Assembly (NCBI GenBank): GCA_963590435.1
Contig: CAVAPG010000109.1
Span: 1 to 5,705, forward strand
From: F23-B02 sp963590435
GTDB taxonomy: Bacteria; Bacillota; Clostridia; Oscillospirales; Oscillospiraceae
DNA: 5,705 nt
Direction of reading: 5' to 3'
Under the pieces are notes generated by a model. That model had not been told where the DNA came from, did no database searches, and was given only the letters and a program-made list of their open reading frames with translations. The translations under genes and the position numbers were made by a program. Below, piece after piece: positions 1-5,607 of this stretch (positions are counted from its first letter, which is position 1; every line of letters starts with the position of its first letter).

Positions 1-45
1 TATCAGCGCCACTGCCGTTATCAGGCTTAATATTCTTTTCTTCAT
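1..45 (-). CDS. Partial 5' end of a gene with a signal-peptide-like N-terminus
   Basis: Reading leftward from the ATG at 43-45, the frame stays open to the window edge and encodes MKKRILSLITAVALI. This is a short basic start (KKR) followed by a hydrophobic stretch, the usual n- and h-region of a secretory or lipoprotein signal peptide. The start is supported by an excellent ribosome binding site, AGGAGG at 51-56 on the minus strand, five bases before the ATG. A candidate promoter lies about 55-85 bp upstream. Only 15 codons are visible, so no lipobox or cleavage site can be seen and the mature protein cannot be identified. An exported or membrane-anchored product is inferred from the N-terminus alone. 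Confidence 0.7.
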   Translation of the reverse strand, partial: MKKRILSLITAVALI

Positions 46-100
46 GGAACCCTCCTATACGACCATTTTGTCTAACCTAACAATGACTTTTACAGGCAAT

Positions 101-129
101 ATTTTACTCATGATTTCAACAAAAATCAA
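101..129 (-). promoter_or_regulatory. Candidate sigma-A promoter for the signal-peptide gene at 1-45
   Basis: On the minus strand a -35 element TTGATT (124-129, 4 of 6 consensus matches) and a -10 element TAAAAT (101-106, 5 of 6 matches) are separated by exactly 17 bp. Transcription would start near 93-95 and give a leader of roughly 50 bases before the ATG at 45, which fits the strong ribosome binding site at 51-56. The region is AT-rich, so a chance match is possible. Confidence 0.4.
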
Positions 130-215
130 TGTAATGTCAGCAAAATTGGCATATTCAATAAATCCTCGCTCGACTTTTTGTAGCTTTTGCTGCACAATTT
201 TTTTCAGAGGGCTAA

Positions 216-239
216 TGTCAAAAAGTATACTTTATGACA
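216..239. repeat. Near-perfect 24-bp palindrome, operator-like
   Basis: The outer arms TGTCA (216-220) and TGACA (235-239) flank a perfect inner palindrome AAAGTATACTTT (222-233). The only non-complementary pair is A/A at 221 and 234. There is no loop and no T-run after it on the minus strand, so it looks more like a dimeric regulator's binding site than a terminator. It lies 29 bp past the stop codon of the transporter gene and about 85 bp upstream of the candidate promoter at 101-129. The regulator is unknown. Confidence 0.45.
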
Positions 240-268
240 GTCGGTTTAAATTTTCTATATTTATGCCG

Positions 269-1138
269 TTATGCGTGCAGTTCGCTGATGATTGCCGAGC
301 CGATTACCATGACAGCGCCGATTATTCCGAGAAAAGAAAGCGTTTCACCGAGGACGGCGGAAGACAAAACGAGTGCGAAAACCGGATCAATGTAGCTGAG
401 GACGGCGACGGACTGAGCTTTCAGGCCGTTCATGCTGCCGAAATAGAACGCATAGGCTATGCCCGTGTGGACAATGCCGACGATGAGCACCATGACAAGT
501 GCAGTTGAATCGAGATTTATTGACGAAAAGTCCTCTGTGAGCAGCAGATACGGAATGAGTAAGACCGCGGCAGACACAAGCTGAATTATCGTCTTTTCAT
601 AATCGTCGCTTATCTGAACTTTTTTATTCATGATAACGACAGCGGAATAAAGCACGGCGGCCGCCAATCCGAAAAATATGCCTCTAATGTCCTGCGCCCG
701 GATGTAGCCGCCCTCAATCACACCTGAGACAAACAGCATTCCGATAATTGCCGTCACAGCGCACAGGAGCTTTCTCGCCGTAAGCTTTTCGCGGAAGACG
801 AGCGGCGAGAGCAGAATTACAATGGTTGGCTGCATATAATAGCACATGGTGGCAGTTGACACTTCGGTGTAGTTATATGCCTCAAAAAGGCACATCCAGT
901 TCAGCCCCATGATGGCTCCGGTCAAAGCAAGCAGCCAGAATTTTTTGACGGCAATCTTTTCGAGCTTTCTGCCCGATATGAGAACGAATGCAAGCAGGCA
1001 TACTCCGCCCATCAGTCCGCGCGAAAACGCAAGCATGCCGGACGACAACGGAATGTATCTTCTGAATATTCCAATCGTGCCGAAAATGAGCATTGAGGAT
1101 ATTAGCATCAGATATGATTTTGAATTGTTTTTACTCAC
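269..1138 (-). CDS. EamA-family (drug/metabolite transporter superfamily) membrane permease
   Basis: This 289-residue protein has the length and layout of a ten-helix DMT transporter made of two EamA repeats, roughly residues 8-137 and 152-286. Hydrophobic segments fall near 10-28, 34-54, 67-86, 93-113, 123-140, 152-172, 184-201, 212-232, 241-262 and 268-286. Both halves show the family signature: MQPTIVILLSPLVFREKLT ends repeat one and YIDPVFALVLSSAVLGETL ends repeat two. The protein would sit in the cytoplasmic membrane and move a small metabolite, often an amino acid or nucleotide-related compound in this superfamily. The substrate cannot be read from the sequence. The start is GTG, supported by AGGAG seven bases upstream. 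It follows trxB by 54 bp, but an intrinsic terminator fills most of that gap, so it is probably expressed by read-through or from an internal promoter rather than as a full operon member. Confidence 0.9.
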   Translation of the reverse strand: MSKNNSKSYLMLISSMLIFGTIGIFRRYIPLSSGMLAFSRGLMGGVCLLAFVLISGRKLEKIAVKKFWLLALTGAIMGLNWMCLFEAYNYTEVSTATMCYYMQPTIVILLSPLVFREKLTARKLLCAVTAIIGMLFVSGVIEGGYIRAQDIRGIFFGLAAAVLYSAVVIMNKKVQISDDYEKTIIQLVSAAVLLIPYLLLTEDFSSINLDSTALVMVLIVGIVHTGIAYAFYFGSMNGLKAQSVAVLSYIDPVFALVLSSAVLGETLSFLGIIGAVMVIGSAIISELHA

Positions 1139-1145
1139 GGCTTAT

Positions 1146-1150
1146 CTCCT
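1146..1150 (-). promoter_or_regulatory. Ribosome binding site fixing the GTG start of the EamA transporter
   Basis: AGGAG on the minus strand lies seven bases before the GTG at 1136-1138. The first in-frame ATG is codon 11, inside the first membrane helix, and has no comparable site, so the GTG is the better start. The site begins four bases after the T-run of the trxB terminator ends, which is unusually tight. Confidence 0.75.
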
Positions 1151-1153
1151 TTG

Positions 1154-1189
1154 AAAAATCCGGAAGACTGAGATCATCTTCCGGATTTT
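1154..1189 (-). terminator. Rho-independent terminator after trxB
   Basis: A perfect 13-bp stem (1155-1167 pairing with 1177-1189) closes a 9-base loop. On the minus strand the stem has a CCGGAAGA core and runs into TTTTT at 1154-1158. It starts four bases past the trxB stop codon at 1193-1195. The right arm plus flank is also T-rich on the plus strand, so it may act in both directions. It would end the nrdG-nrdD-trxB transcript before the EamA gene. Confidence 0.85.
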
Positions 1190-1192
1190 CTG

Positions 1193-2104
1193 TTATTCAA
1201 GTGAATCTATGTACCGACATGCGGCAAGTGCGGCGGCCGATCCGTCGGCGGCGGCGGTAGTAAGCTGACGGACAGCTTTTCTACGGCAGTCTCCCGCGAC
1301 AAAAACACCCGGTGTTTTTGTCACGCAGCTCTCGTCCGAGGCAGCGTAGCCGCCCTCGTCAAGCTCAATGAGCGATGAGAATATGCCGTTATCGGGCGCA
1401 TGACCTATTGCGACAAACAGACCGTCGACCGCAATTTCGCGCTCATTTCCGTTTTTATCGCTTACGCGCACTCCGCTGAGTTCGTTTTGACCGAGCAGAG
1501 ATGTTATATTGCTGTTAAGGACAAATTCGACATTGTCTTTTGCTTTGAGCGCCTCTACGAGTTTTGCTTCACCGCGGAATGTATCACGGCGGTGGATAAG
1601 ATAAACCTTGGAGCATATATCGCTCAGGAGCATTGCGTCCTGCAGGGCGGAATTTCCTCCGCCGTTAACCGCTACTTCCCTGCCCTTGTAAAAAGCTCCG
1701 TCGCACACTGCGCAGAAACATACGCCGTTGCCGGTGAGTTCTTCCTCTCCCGGTACTCCGAGGGTGCGCGGTCTGGCCCCGGAGGCGATGATGAGAGCTT
1801 TTGACTCGAAAGCTCCGCCAAAATCTGTCCTGACGCGCTTTATATTGCCGTCAAGTTCAACGGATACGACCTCATCGAGTTCGAGCTCTGCCCCCTGCTC
1901 CATTGCCTGGGCTGTAAACTTATCTCCGAGCTCTGCTCCGGAGATTGACGGTATACCCGGAAAGTTTTCAACCTTTGGCGACCATGTTATCTGGCCTCCG
2001 AATGTGCTTTTTTCTATTACAAGAACGGTTTTTCCCGCTCTTAAAGCGTAGAGGGCGGCAGTTAATCCTGCCGGCCCTCCGCCAATGATTATTATATCAT
2101 GCAT
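1193..2104 (-). CDS. trxB: Thioredoxin reductase (NADPH, FAD-dependent)
   Basis: This cytosolic flavoenzyme passes electrons from NADPH through FAD to a redox-active cysteine pair and on to a thioredoxin-like partner (EC 1.8.1.9 type). At 303 residues it has the usual length of low-molecular-weight bacterial TrxB. Visible motifs in order are the FAD-binding GGGPAGLTAALYA (residues 8-20), the redox motif CAVC (C131, C134) followed by DGAFYKG, the NADPH-binding GGGNSALQDA (148-157), HRRDTFR (171-177), whose arginines normally bind the NADPH 2'-phosphate, and the C-terminal FAD motif GDC..KAVRQLTTAAADG (271-288). Retention of HRRDxFR argues for NADPH rather than the ferredoxin-type flavin reductases of some clostridia. 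The ATG has a modest site, GAAGG at 2112-2116, seven bases upstream. It follows nrdD by only 22 bp, so its likely partner is the redoxin domain fused to that NrdD. No separate thioredoxin gene is present in the window. Confidence 0.95.
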   Translation of the reverse strand: MHDIIIIGGGPAGLTAALYALRAGKTVLVIEKSTFGGQITWSPKVENFPGIPSISGAELGDKFTAQAMEQGAELELDEVVSVELDGNIKRVRTDFGGAFESKALIIASGARPRTLGVPGEEELTGNGVCFCAVCDGAFYKGREVAVNGGGNSALQDAMLLSDICSKVYLIHRRDTFRGEAKLVEALKAKDNVEFVLNSNITSLLGQNELSGVRVSDKNGNEREIAVDGLFVAIGHAPDNGIFSSLIELDEGGYAASDESCVTKTPGVFVAGDCRRKAVRQLTTAAADGSAAALAACRYIDSLE

Positions 2105-2126
2105 TGCTTTGCCTTCGCTTATTCTC

Positions 2127-4508
2127 TTATTTAAACAGATAGTTCTTTATCGCAGGCGCACCGGCAAACTTTTCGACATGCTCGCCGTCAACGATGACAA
2201 GCGTCGGTGCCTGTTTCACGCCATAGGACATCGCAAGTTCGACATTCTCCTCTGCCATAATCTTCTCACAGTCAAGACCTGCTTTGTCGATGTAGTTGTA
2301 AACTATACGGCAGTTCGGGCAATTCTCGCGTGTGAAAAGAATGGTGCGCTTGCCTGTTGAGTTTTCACATGTTTCTTCTTCAACAGCCGGCTCCTGCTCA
2401 GGTTTTGCTTCAGGATGCAGTGGGCCTTTGTGCTTAAGTACGCTCGTTCCTATATTATATTCTTTGCGTTCCTTGTATTCCTGTGTTTTGCCTGCATTCC
2501 AGTTCTGCACAGGACGATAGTATCCGGTAATGCGGCTGTATACCTCAGCACTCTCGCCGCACTCAGGACATGTAAACTGCTCGCCCTTAAGATAACCATG
2601 GTTCTTGCAGACAGAGTATGTCGGACTTATCGTATAGTACGGCAGCTTATAGTTCTCCGCAATTTTGCGCACAAGATTTGCAGCGGCCTGCCAATCTGGC
2701 AATTTCTCACCCAGGAATGCGTGGAAGACTGTACCCGATGTGTAAAGCGTCTGAAGCTCGTCCTGGATATCCAGGGCGGAGAAGATATCATCCGTATAGC
2801 TTACGGGCAGATGGCTGGAGTTTGTGTAGTAAGGAGTGTCACCTTGAGAAGCGGTGATGATGTCGGGGAACTGCTCAACATCGTGCTTTGCAAGACGATA
2901 CGACGTGCTCTCAGCAGGTGTTGCTTCGAGGTTGTAAAGGTCGCCGTACTGTTCCTGGTAGTCGGAAAGCCGCTCACGCATATGATTGAGAACCTTCTTG
3001 GTGAATTCCTGGCACTTTTCTGTCGTCATATCCGCACGAATCCACTTTGCGTTGAGTCCGGCCTCGTTCATACCGACAAGTCCTATAGTTGAGAAATGGT
3101 TATCGAAGTTTCCGAGATAATACTTCGTGTACGGATAAAGCCCTTCGTTAAGAAGCTTTGTTATGACATTGCGCTTGACCTTCAAAGAGCGCGCGGCAAT
3201 ATCCATCATTTTGTCGAGCCGTTTGAAGAAATCGGCTTCATCGGATGCAAGATAAGCTATGCGCGGCATATTAATTGTAACAACGCCTATTGAGCCAGTG
3301 CTCTCTCCGGATCCGAAGTAACCGCCTGATTTCTTGCGAAGCTCACGCAGATCAAGACGCAGTCTGCAGCACATACTGCGAACATCCGAGGGCTCCATAT
3401 CGGAATTGATATAGTTGGAGAAATACGGGGTTCCGTATTTTGCGGTCATTTCGAACAGCAGTCTGTTATTCTCTGTTGGAGACCAGTCAAAATCACGGGT
3501 TATGGAGTAAGTGGGAATCGGATACTGGAATCCTCGGCCGTTGGCATCGCCCTCAATCATGATATCGATAAATGCCTTGTTTACCATTGCCATTTCTTCT
3601 ACGCAGTCGCCGTAGGTGAAATTCTGTTCTTTGCCTCCTACTATTGCGGGCATATCCTTAAGATCCGAAGGTACTGTCCAATCAAGGGTGATATTAGAGA
3701 AAGGAGCCTGTGTTCCCCATCGTGACGGCGTATTCACGCCGAAAATGAACGACTGGATGCACTGCTTAACTTCTTTATATGTAAGATTATCGACCTTTAC
3801 AAACGGTGCAAGATATGTATCAAAGCTTGAAAAAGCTTGAGCACCGGCCCATTCGTTCTGCATAATGCCGAGGAAGTTTACCATCTGATTGCACAGAGTT
3901 GACAGATGGCTTGCCGGAGAGGAATTTATCTTTCCGGGAATGCCGAGGCCTTGCTGAATAAGCTGCTTAAGGCTCCAGCCTGCGCAGTATCCGGTGAGCA
4001 TGCTCAAATCATGCAGATGCAGGTCACAGTTACGGTGAGCATTGCCTATCTCTTCGTCATATATCTCGCTGAGCCAGTAGTTTGCCGTAATTGCGCCGGA
4101 GTTTGACAGTATAAGACCGCCTACAGAGTAAGTTACCGTTGAGTTCTCCTTGACGCGCCAGTCAAGAACATTGACATAGCTGTTCACGGTTTCTTTATAG
4201 TCAAGGTAAGTGTTTTTCATGTTGCGAAGTTTTTCACGCTGTTTGCGGTAGAGTATATATGCCTTTGCAACTCCCTCATATCCACCGCGAGACAGCACAG
4301 CCTCAACACTGTCCTGAATGTCCTCAACAGCCACATAGCCATCTTTTATTTTGGGCAGGAAGTCAGCCGAAACCTTGAGTGCAATGAAATCAATAATGTC
4401 ATCGGTATACTCGGTATCAGTTGCCTCAAATGCCTTTTTGATAGCGCTTGCAATCTTCGTGATATCGAAATCAACTATCTTTCCGTCTCTCTTAATAATC
4501 TGGTACAT
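2127..4508 (-). CDS. nrdD: Anaerobic (class III) ribonucleoside-triphosphate reductase with C-terminal redoxin domain
   Basis: This 793-residue glycyl-radical enzyme makes deoxyribonucleotides from ribonucleotides without oxygen. Residues 1-92 form an ATP-cone allosteric domain (starting YQIIKRDGKIVDFDITKIA). Residues about 105-625 are the catalytic barrel, with a conserved cysteine at C175 (GYCAGWSL) and the CCR segment at C380-C381, C381 being the best candidate thiyl-radical residue. A zinc site follows: C634-x2-H637 and C647-x2-C650. RITGYYRPVQNWNAGK gives the predicted radical glycine G662. Typical stand-alone enzymes end soon after this point. Here a Glu/Pro-rich linker (about 692-720) leads to a thioredoxin-fold domain (about 721-793) with CPNC at C730/C733 and the expected proline in QAPTL (P768). 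The ATG has AGGGAG at 4516-4521, seven bases upstream. nrdG precedes it by 21 bp and trxB follows by 22 bp. The fused domain suggests disulfide reduction by a redoxin rather than by formate; this is inference. Confidence 0.96.
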   Translation of the reverse strand: MYQIIKRDGKIVDFDITKIASAIKKAFEATDTEYTDDIIDFIALKVSADFLPKIKDGYVAVEDIQDSVEAVLSRGGYEGVAKAYILYRKQREKLRNMKNTYLDYKETVNSYVNVLDWRVKENSTVTYSVGGLILSNSGAITANYWLSEIYDEEIGNAHRNCDLHLHDLSMLTGYCAGWSLKQLIQQGLGIPGKINSSPASHLSTLCNQMVNFLGIMQNEWAGAQAFSSFDTYLAPFVKVDNLTYKEVKQCIQSFIFGVNTPSRWGTQAPFSNITLDWTVPSDLKDMPAIVGGKEQNFTYGDCVEEMAMVNKAFIDIMIEGDANGRGFQYPIPTYSITRDFDWSPTENNRLLFEMTAKYGTPYFSNYINSDMEPSDVRSMCCRLRLDLRELRKKSGGYFGSGESTGSIGVVTINMPRIAYLASDEADFFKRLDKMMDIAARSLKVKRNVITKLLNEGLYPYTKYYLGNFDNHFSTIGLVGMNEAGLNAKWIRADMTTEKCQEFTKKVLNHMRERLSDYQEQYGDLYNLEATPAESTSYRLAKHDVEQFPDIITASQGDTPYYTNSSHLPVSYTDDIFSALDIQDELQTLYTSGTVFHAFLGEKLPDWQAAANLVRKIAENYKLPYYTISPTYSVCKNHGYLKGEQFTCPECGESAEVYSRITGYYRPVQNWNAGKTQEYKERKEYNIGTSVLKHKGPLHPEAKPEQEPAVEEETCENSTGKRTILFTRENCPNCRIVYNYIDKAGLDCEKIMAEENVELAMSYGVKQAPTLVIVDGEHVEKFAGAPAIKNYLFK

Positions 4509-4529
4509 TTTTATTCTCCCTTTTTTCTC

Positions 4530-5228
4530 TCAAATACCCCGGACTAAAACCGACGGGACAATCTCCCGCACAGCATCAGCCATCGATTCCATTTCTTTTT
4601 CGTTGTAGGCAGTCAGTCCTTCCGACAAAATCAGGTTGCCCGAATCTTTGAACTGCTGCAGATAATATTCTTCGGCACCGCGTATCCACTCTGCTGCAGC
4701 CAAAAGACTTTCCCTTGTATGAATTCCTTTTACGACAGTAGTACGAAATTCATAATCGATGCTTCCGGACAAAAGAATCTCTTTAGAGCGTTCAACAGCA
4801 GAAATATCAATGCTATCCATTCCAACGGTTTTTGCATAATCCTCCGGTGCATTTTTTATATCCATGGCCACACGATCGACAAGCTTGTTTCGTATTATAT
4901 CCGAAAGAAGCTCCGGATTTGAGCCGTTGGTGTCAAGCTTTATCTTGTATCCAAGGGATTTAACCTTTACCAAAAAATCCGCTATATCTGCATTGAGGAG
5001 CGGTTCGCCGCCTGTAACGGCAACACCGTCAAGGACTCCTCTGCGTTTTTTTAAGAACTCGAACACCTCATCGTCTTCTAGGAAGTTATCATCTATCTGC
5101 TCAGGCAGAACTAGCGAGGAATTATGGCAAAACGGACATCTGAAATTACATCCCGCCGTAAATACCGTGCATGCGACAACTCCCGGATAATCGAGAAGTG
5201 TGAGCTTTTGAATACCTGTTATCTTCAT
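4530..5228 (-). CDS. nrdG: Anaerobic ribonucleotide reductase activating protein (radical SAM, NrdG2-like)
   Basis: This 232-residue radical-SAM enzyme would bind a [4Fe-4S] cluster and S-adenosylmethionine, form a 5'-deoxyadenosyl radical and abstract hydrogen from the radical glycine of NrdD. The cluster motif CNFRCPFC is at residues 27-34 (C27, C31, C34). The SAM-contacting GGEP is at 73-76 within VTGGEPLL, and KLDTNG at 97-102 is another typical strand. The N-terminal ITGIQKLTLLDYPG and the length fit the longer NrdG2-type activases better than the roughly 155-residue E. coli type. The ATG at 5226-5228 is preceded by AGGAG at 5234-5238, five bases away. It is first in the nrdG-nrdD-trxB unit and directly upstream of its substrate gene, which confirms the role. 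A related glycyl-radical activase is the only realistic alternative and is unlikely here. Confidence 0.93.
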   Translation of the reverse strand: MKITGIQKLTLLDYPGVVACTVFTAGCNFRCPFCHNSSLVLPEQIDDNFLEDDEVFEFLKKRRGVLDGVAVTGGEPLLNADIADFLVKVKSLGYKIKLDTNGSNPELLSDIIRNKLVDRVAMDIKNAPEDYAKTVGMDSIDISAVERSKEILLSGSIDYEFRTTVVKGIHTRESLLAAAEWIRGAEEYYLQQFKDSGNLILSEGLTAYNEKEMESMADAVREIVPSVLVRGI

Positions 5229-5256
5229 ATCTGCTCCTAAAATATTAGCGGGTTAA

Positions 5257-5285
5257 ACAATAGCATAAGCCCGTTGTTCTGTCAA
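5257..5285 (-). promoter_or_regulatory. Candidate sigma-A promoter of nrdG-nrdD-trxB (proximal)
   Basis: On the minus strand there is a perfect -35 hexamer TTGACA (5280-5285), a 17-bp spacer and a -10 hexamer TATTGT (5257-5262, 4 of 6), with TGC before the -10 giving an extended -10. Transcription would begin near 5250, about 22 bases before the nrdG ATG, leaving just enough leader for AGGAG at 5234-5238. The NrdR-like box at 5293-5308 sits 7 bp upstream of the -35. Confidence 0.6.
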
Positions 5286-5292
5286 TAGAAAA

Positions 5293-5308
5293 ACACAAAA
5301 TGTAGTTA
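5293..5308. promoter_or_regulatory. Candidate NrdR box 1 (proximal pair)
   Basis: ACACAAAATGTAGTTA matches the NrdR-box consensus acaCwAtATaTwGtgt at 12 of 16 positions, including all six invariant ones. NrdR is the zinc-ribbon/ATP-cone repressor that controls ribonucleotide reductase operons in most bacteria. The box lies just upstream of the -35 of the best nrdG promoter. Its core CACAAAATGTAGT differs by one base from the core of box 2. Confidence 0.6.
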
Positions 5309-5334
5309 TTTTTACTGCTTTGTAACTCATTATT

Positions 5335-5350
5335 CCACAAAATATAGTAG
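5335..5350. promoter_or_regulatory. Candidate NrdR box 2 (proximal pair)
   Basis: CCACAAAATATAGTAG matches the NrdR consensus at 12 of 16 positions, again with all six invariant bases. It is a same-orientation repeat of box 1, 42 bp away start to start, close to four turns of B-DNA. The usual tandem arrangement is about 31-32 bp, so the spacing is longer than normal but would still place both boxes on the same DNA face. Confidence 0.6.
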
Positions 5351-5500
5351 TAAACGATTTTACAAATAGTAATTGATTTTAGAGAAATTTTATGTTTGAA
5401 TTTTTTTCATCATCAATGAAATGCCCTTATATCAACAGATTTTTGCTCGTTGAAAATCTAAATCTGATGTAATCACATTTAATTTGCAAGTTTTACTGCA

Positions 5501-5516
5501 GCACTATATCTTGTGC
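5501..5516. promoter_or_regulatory. Candidate NrdR box 3 (distal pair, best match)
   Basis: On the minus strand GCACAAGATATAGTGC matches acaCwAtATaTwGtgt at 13 of 16 positions, including all six invariant ones, and is itself a clear dyad (GCAC/GTGC ends). Its core CACAAGATATAGT differs by one base from box 2, in the opposite orientation. It lies 273 bp upstream of the nrdG ATG. Confidence 0.65.
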
Positions 5517-5532
5517 TTATGTCCTTACTTTA

Positions 5533-5548
5533 GCACAATGTATATTTG
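5533..5548. promoter_or_regulatory. Candidate NrdR box 4 (distal pair, weaker)
   Basis: GCACAATGTATATTTG matches the NrdR consensus at about 11 of 16 positions on either strand. Two invariant bases do not fit, so alone it would be unconvincing. It begins exactly 32 bp from box 3, the classical three-turn spacing of NrdR box pairs, and it overlaps the -10 of the distal promoter candidate. The spacing is the main support. Confidence 0.45.
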
Positions 5549-5567
5549 CGATTTGTTGCACACGCAA
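5539..5567 (-). promoter_or_regulatory. Candidate distal promoter overlapping NrdR box 4
   Basis: On the minus strand TTGCGT (5562-5567, 3 of 6) and TATACA (5539-5544, 4 of 6) are separated by 17 bp. The -10 lies inside NrdR box 4, which is where NrdR commonly blocks polymerase. A transcript from here would carry a leader of about 300 bases before nrdG. The hexamers are weak, so the support is mostly positional. A 6-bp inverted repeat TGTTGC/GCAACA (5554-5569) covers the -35. Confidence 0.3.
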
Positions 5568-5568
5568 C

Positions 5569-5607
5569 ATTAAGTGCAGAAGCTAAGCTTTTGCTTCTGC
5601 ACTTAAT
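5569..5607. terminator. 15-bp stem-loop downstream of the FAD-dehydrogenase-like gene; possible terminator
   Basis: A perfect 15-bp stem (5569-5583 with 5593-5607, core TGCAGAAGC/GCTTCTGCA) closes a 9-base loop, 23 bp past the stop codon at 5631. A terminator for that gene is expected here. The T-rich tail, however, lies on the plus-strand side (CTTTTTATAC after 5607), while the minus-strand side continues GTTGCGTGTG without a T-run. It may therefore stop plus-strand transcripts better, or act as an RNA 3'-end hairpin on the minus strand. Confidence 0.5.

Noticed and set aside
44..508. 154-codon open frame on the plus strand across the spacer and the 3' part of the EamA gene
   Set aside because: It covers a regulatory spacer and then runs antisense to real transmembrane-coding sequence; the translation resembles no protein.
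1400..2051. Plus-strand open frames of 107-134 codons inside trxB
   Set aside because: They are antisense shadows of a gene with clear motifs throughout.
2415..3092. 225-codon open frame on the plus strand inside nrdD
   Set aside because: It is fully antisense to the catalytic domain of nrdD, has a cysteine- and arginine-rich, family-less translation and no ribosome binding site I can support.
5249..5273. CGGG...CCCG dyad over the -10 of the proximal nrdG promoter
   Set aside because: There are only four clean pairs plus a bulged TTA/TAA extension, too little to call an operator.
5253..5330. Possible 25-residue leader peptide on the minus strand upstream of nrdG
   Set aside because: It lacks a good ribosome binding site, and its sequence is explained by NrdR box 1 and the proximal promoter, which it overlaps.
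5437..5459. 7-bp stem-loop AGATTTT/AAAATCT in the middle of the intergenic region
   Set aside because: It is short, AT-rich and without a T-tail in a useful position; likely chance in this composition.
5351..5500. Riboswitch or structured leader in the possible long nrdG leader
   Set aside because: I could not find the conserved core of any riboswitch class I know, and the stretch is AT-rich with weak pairing.
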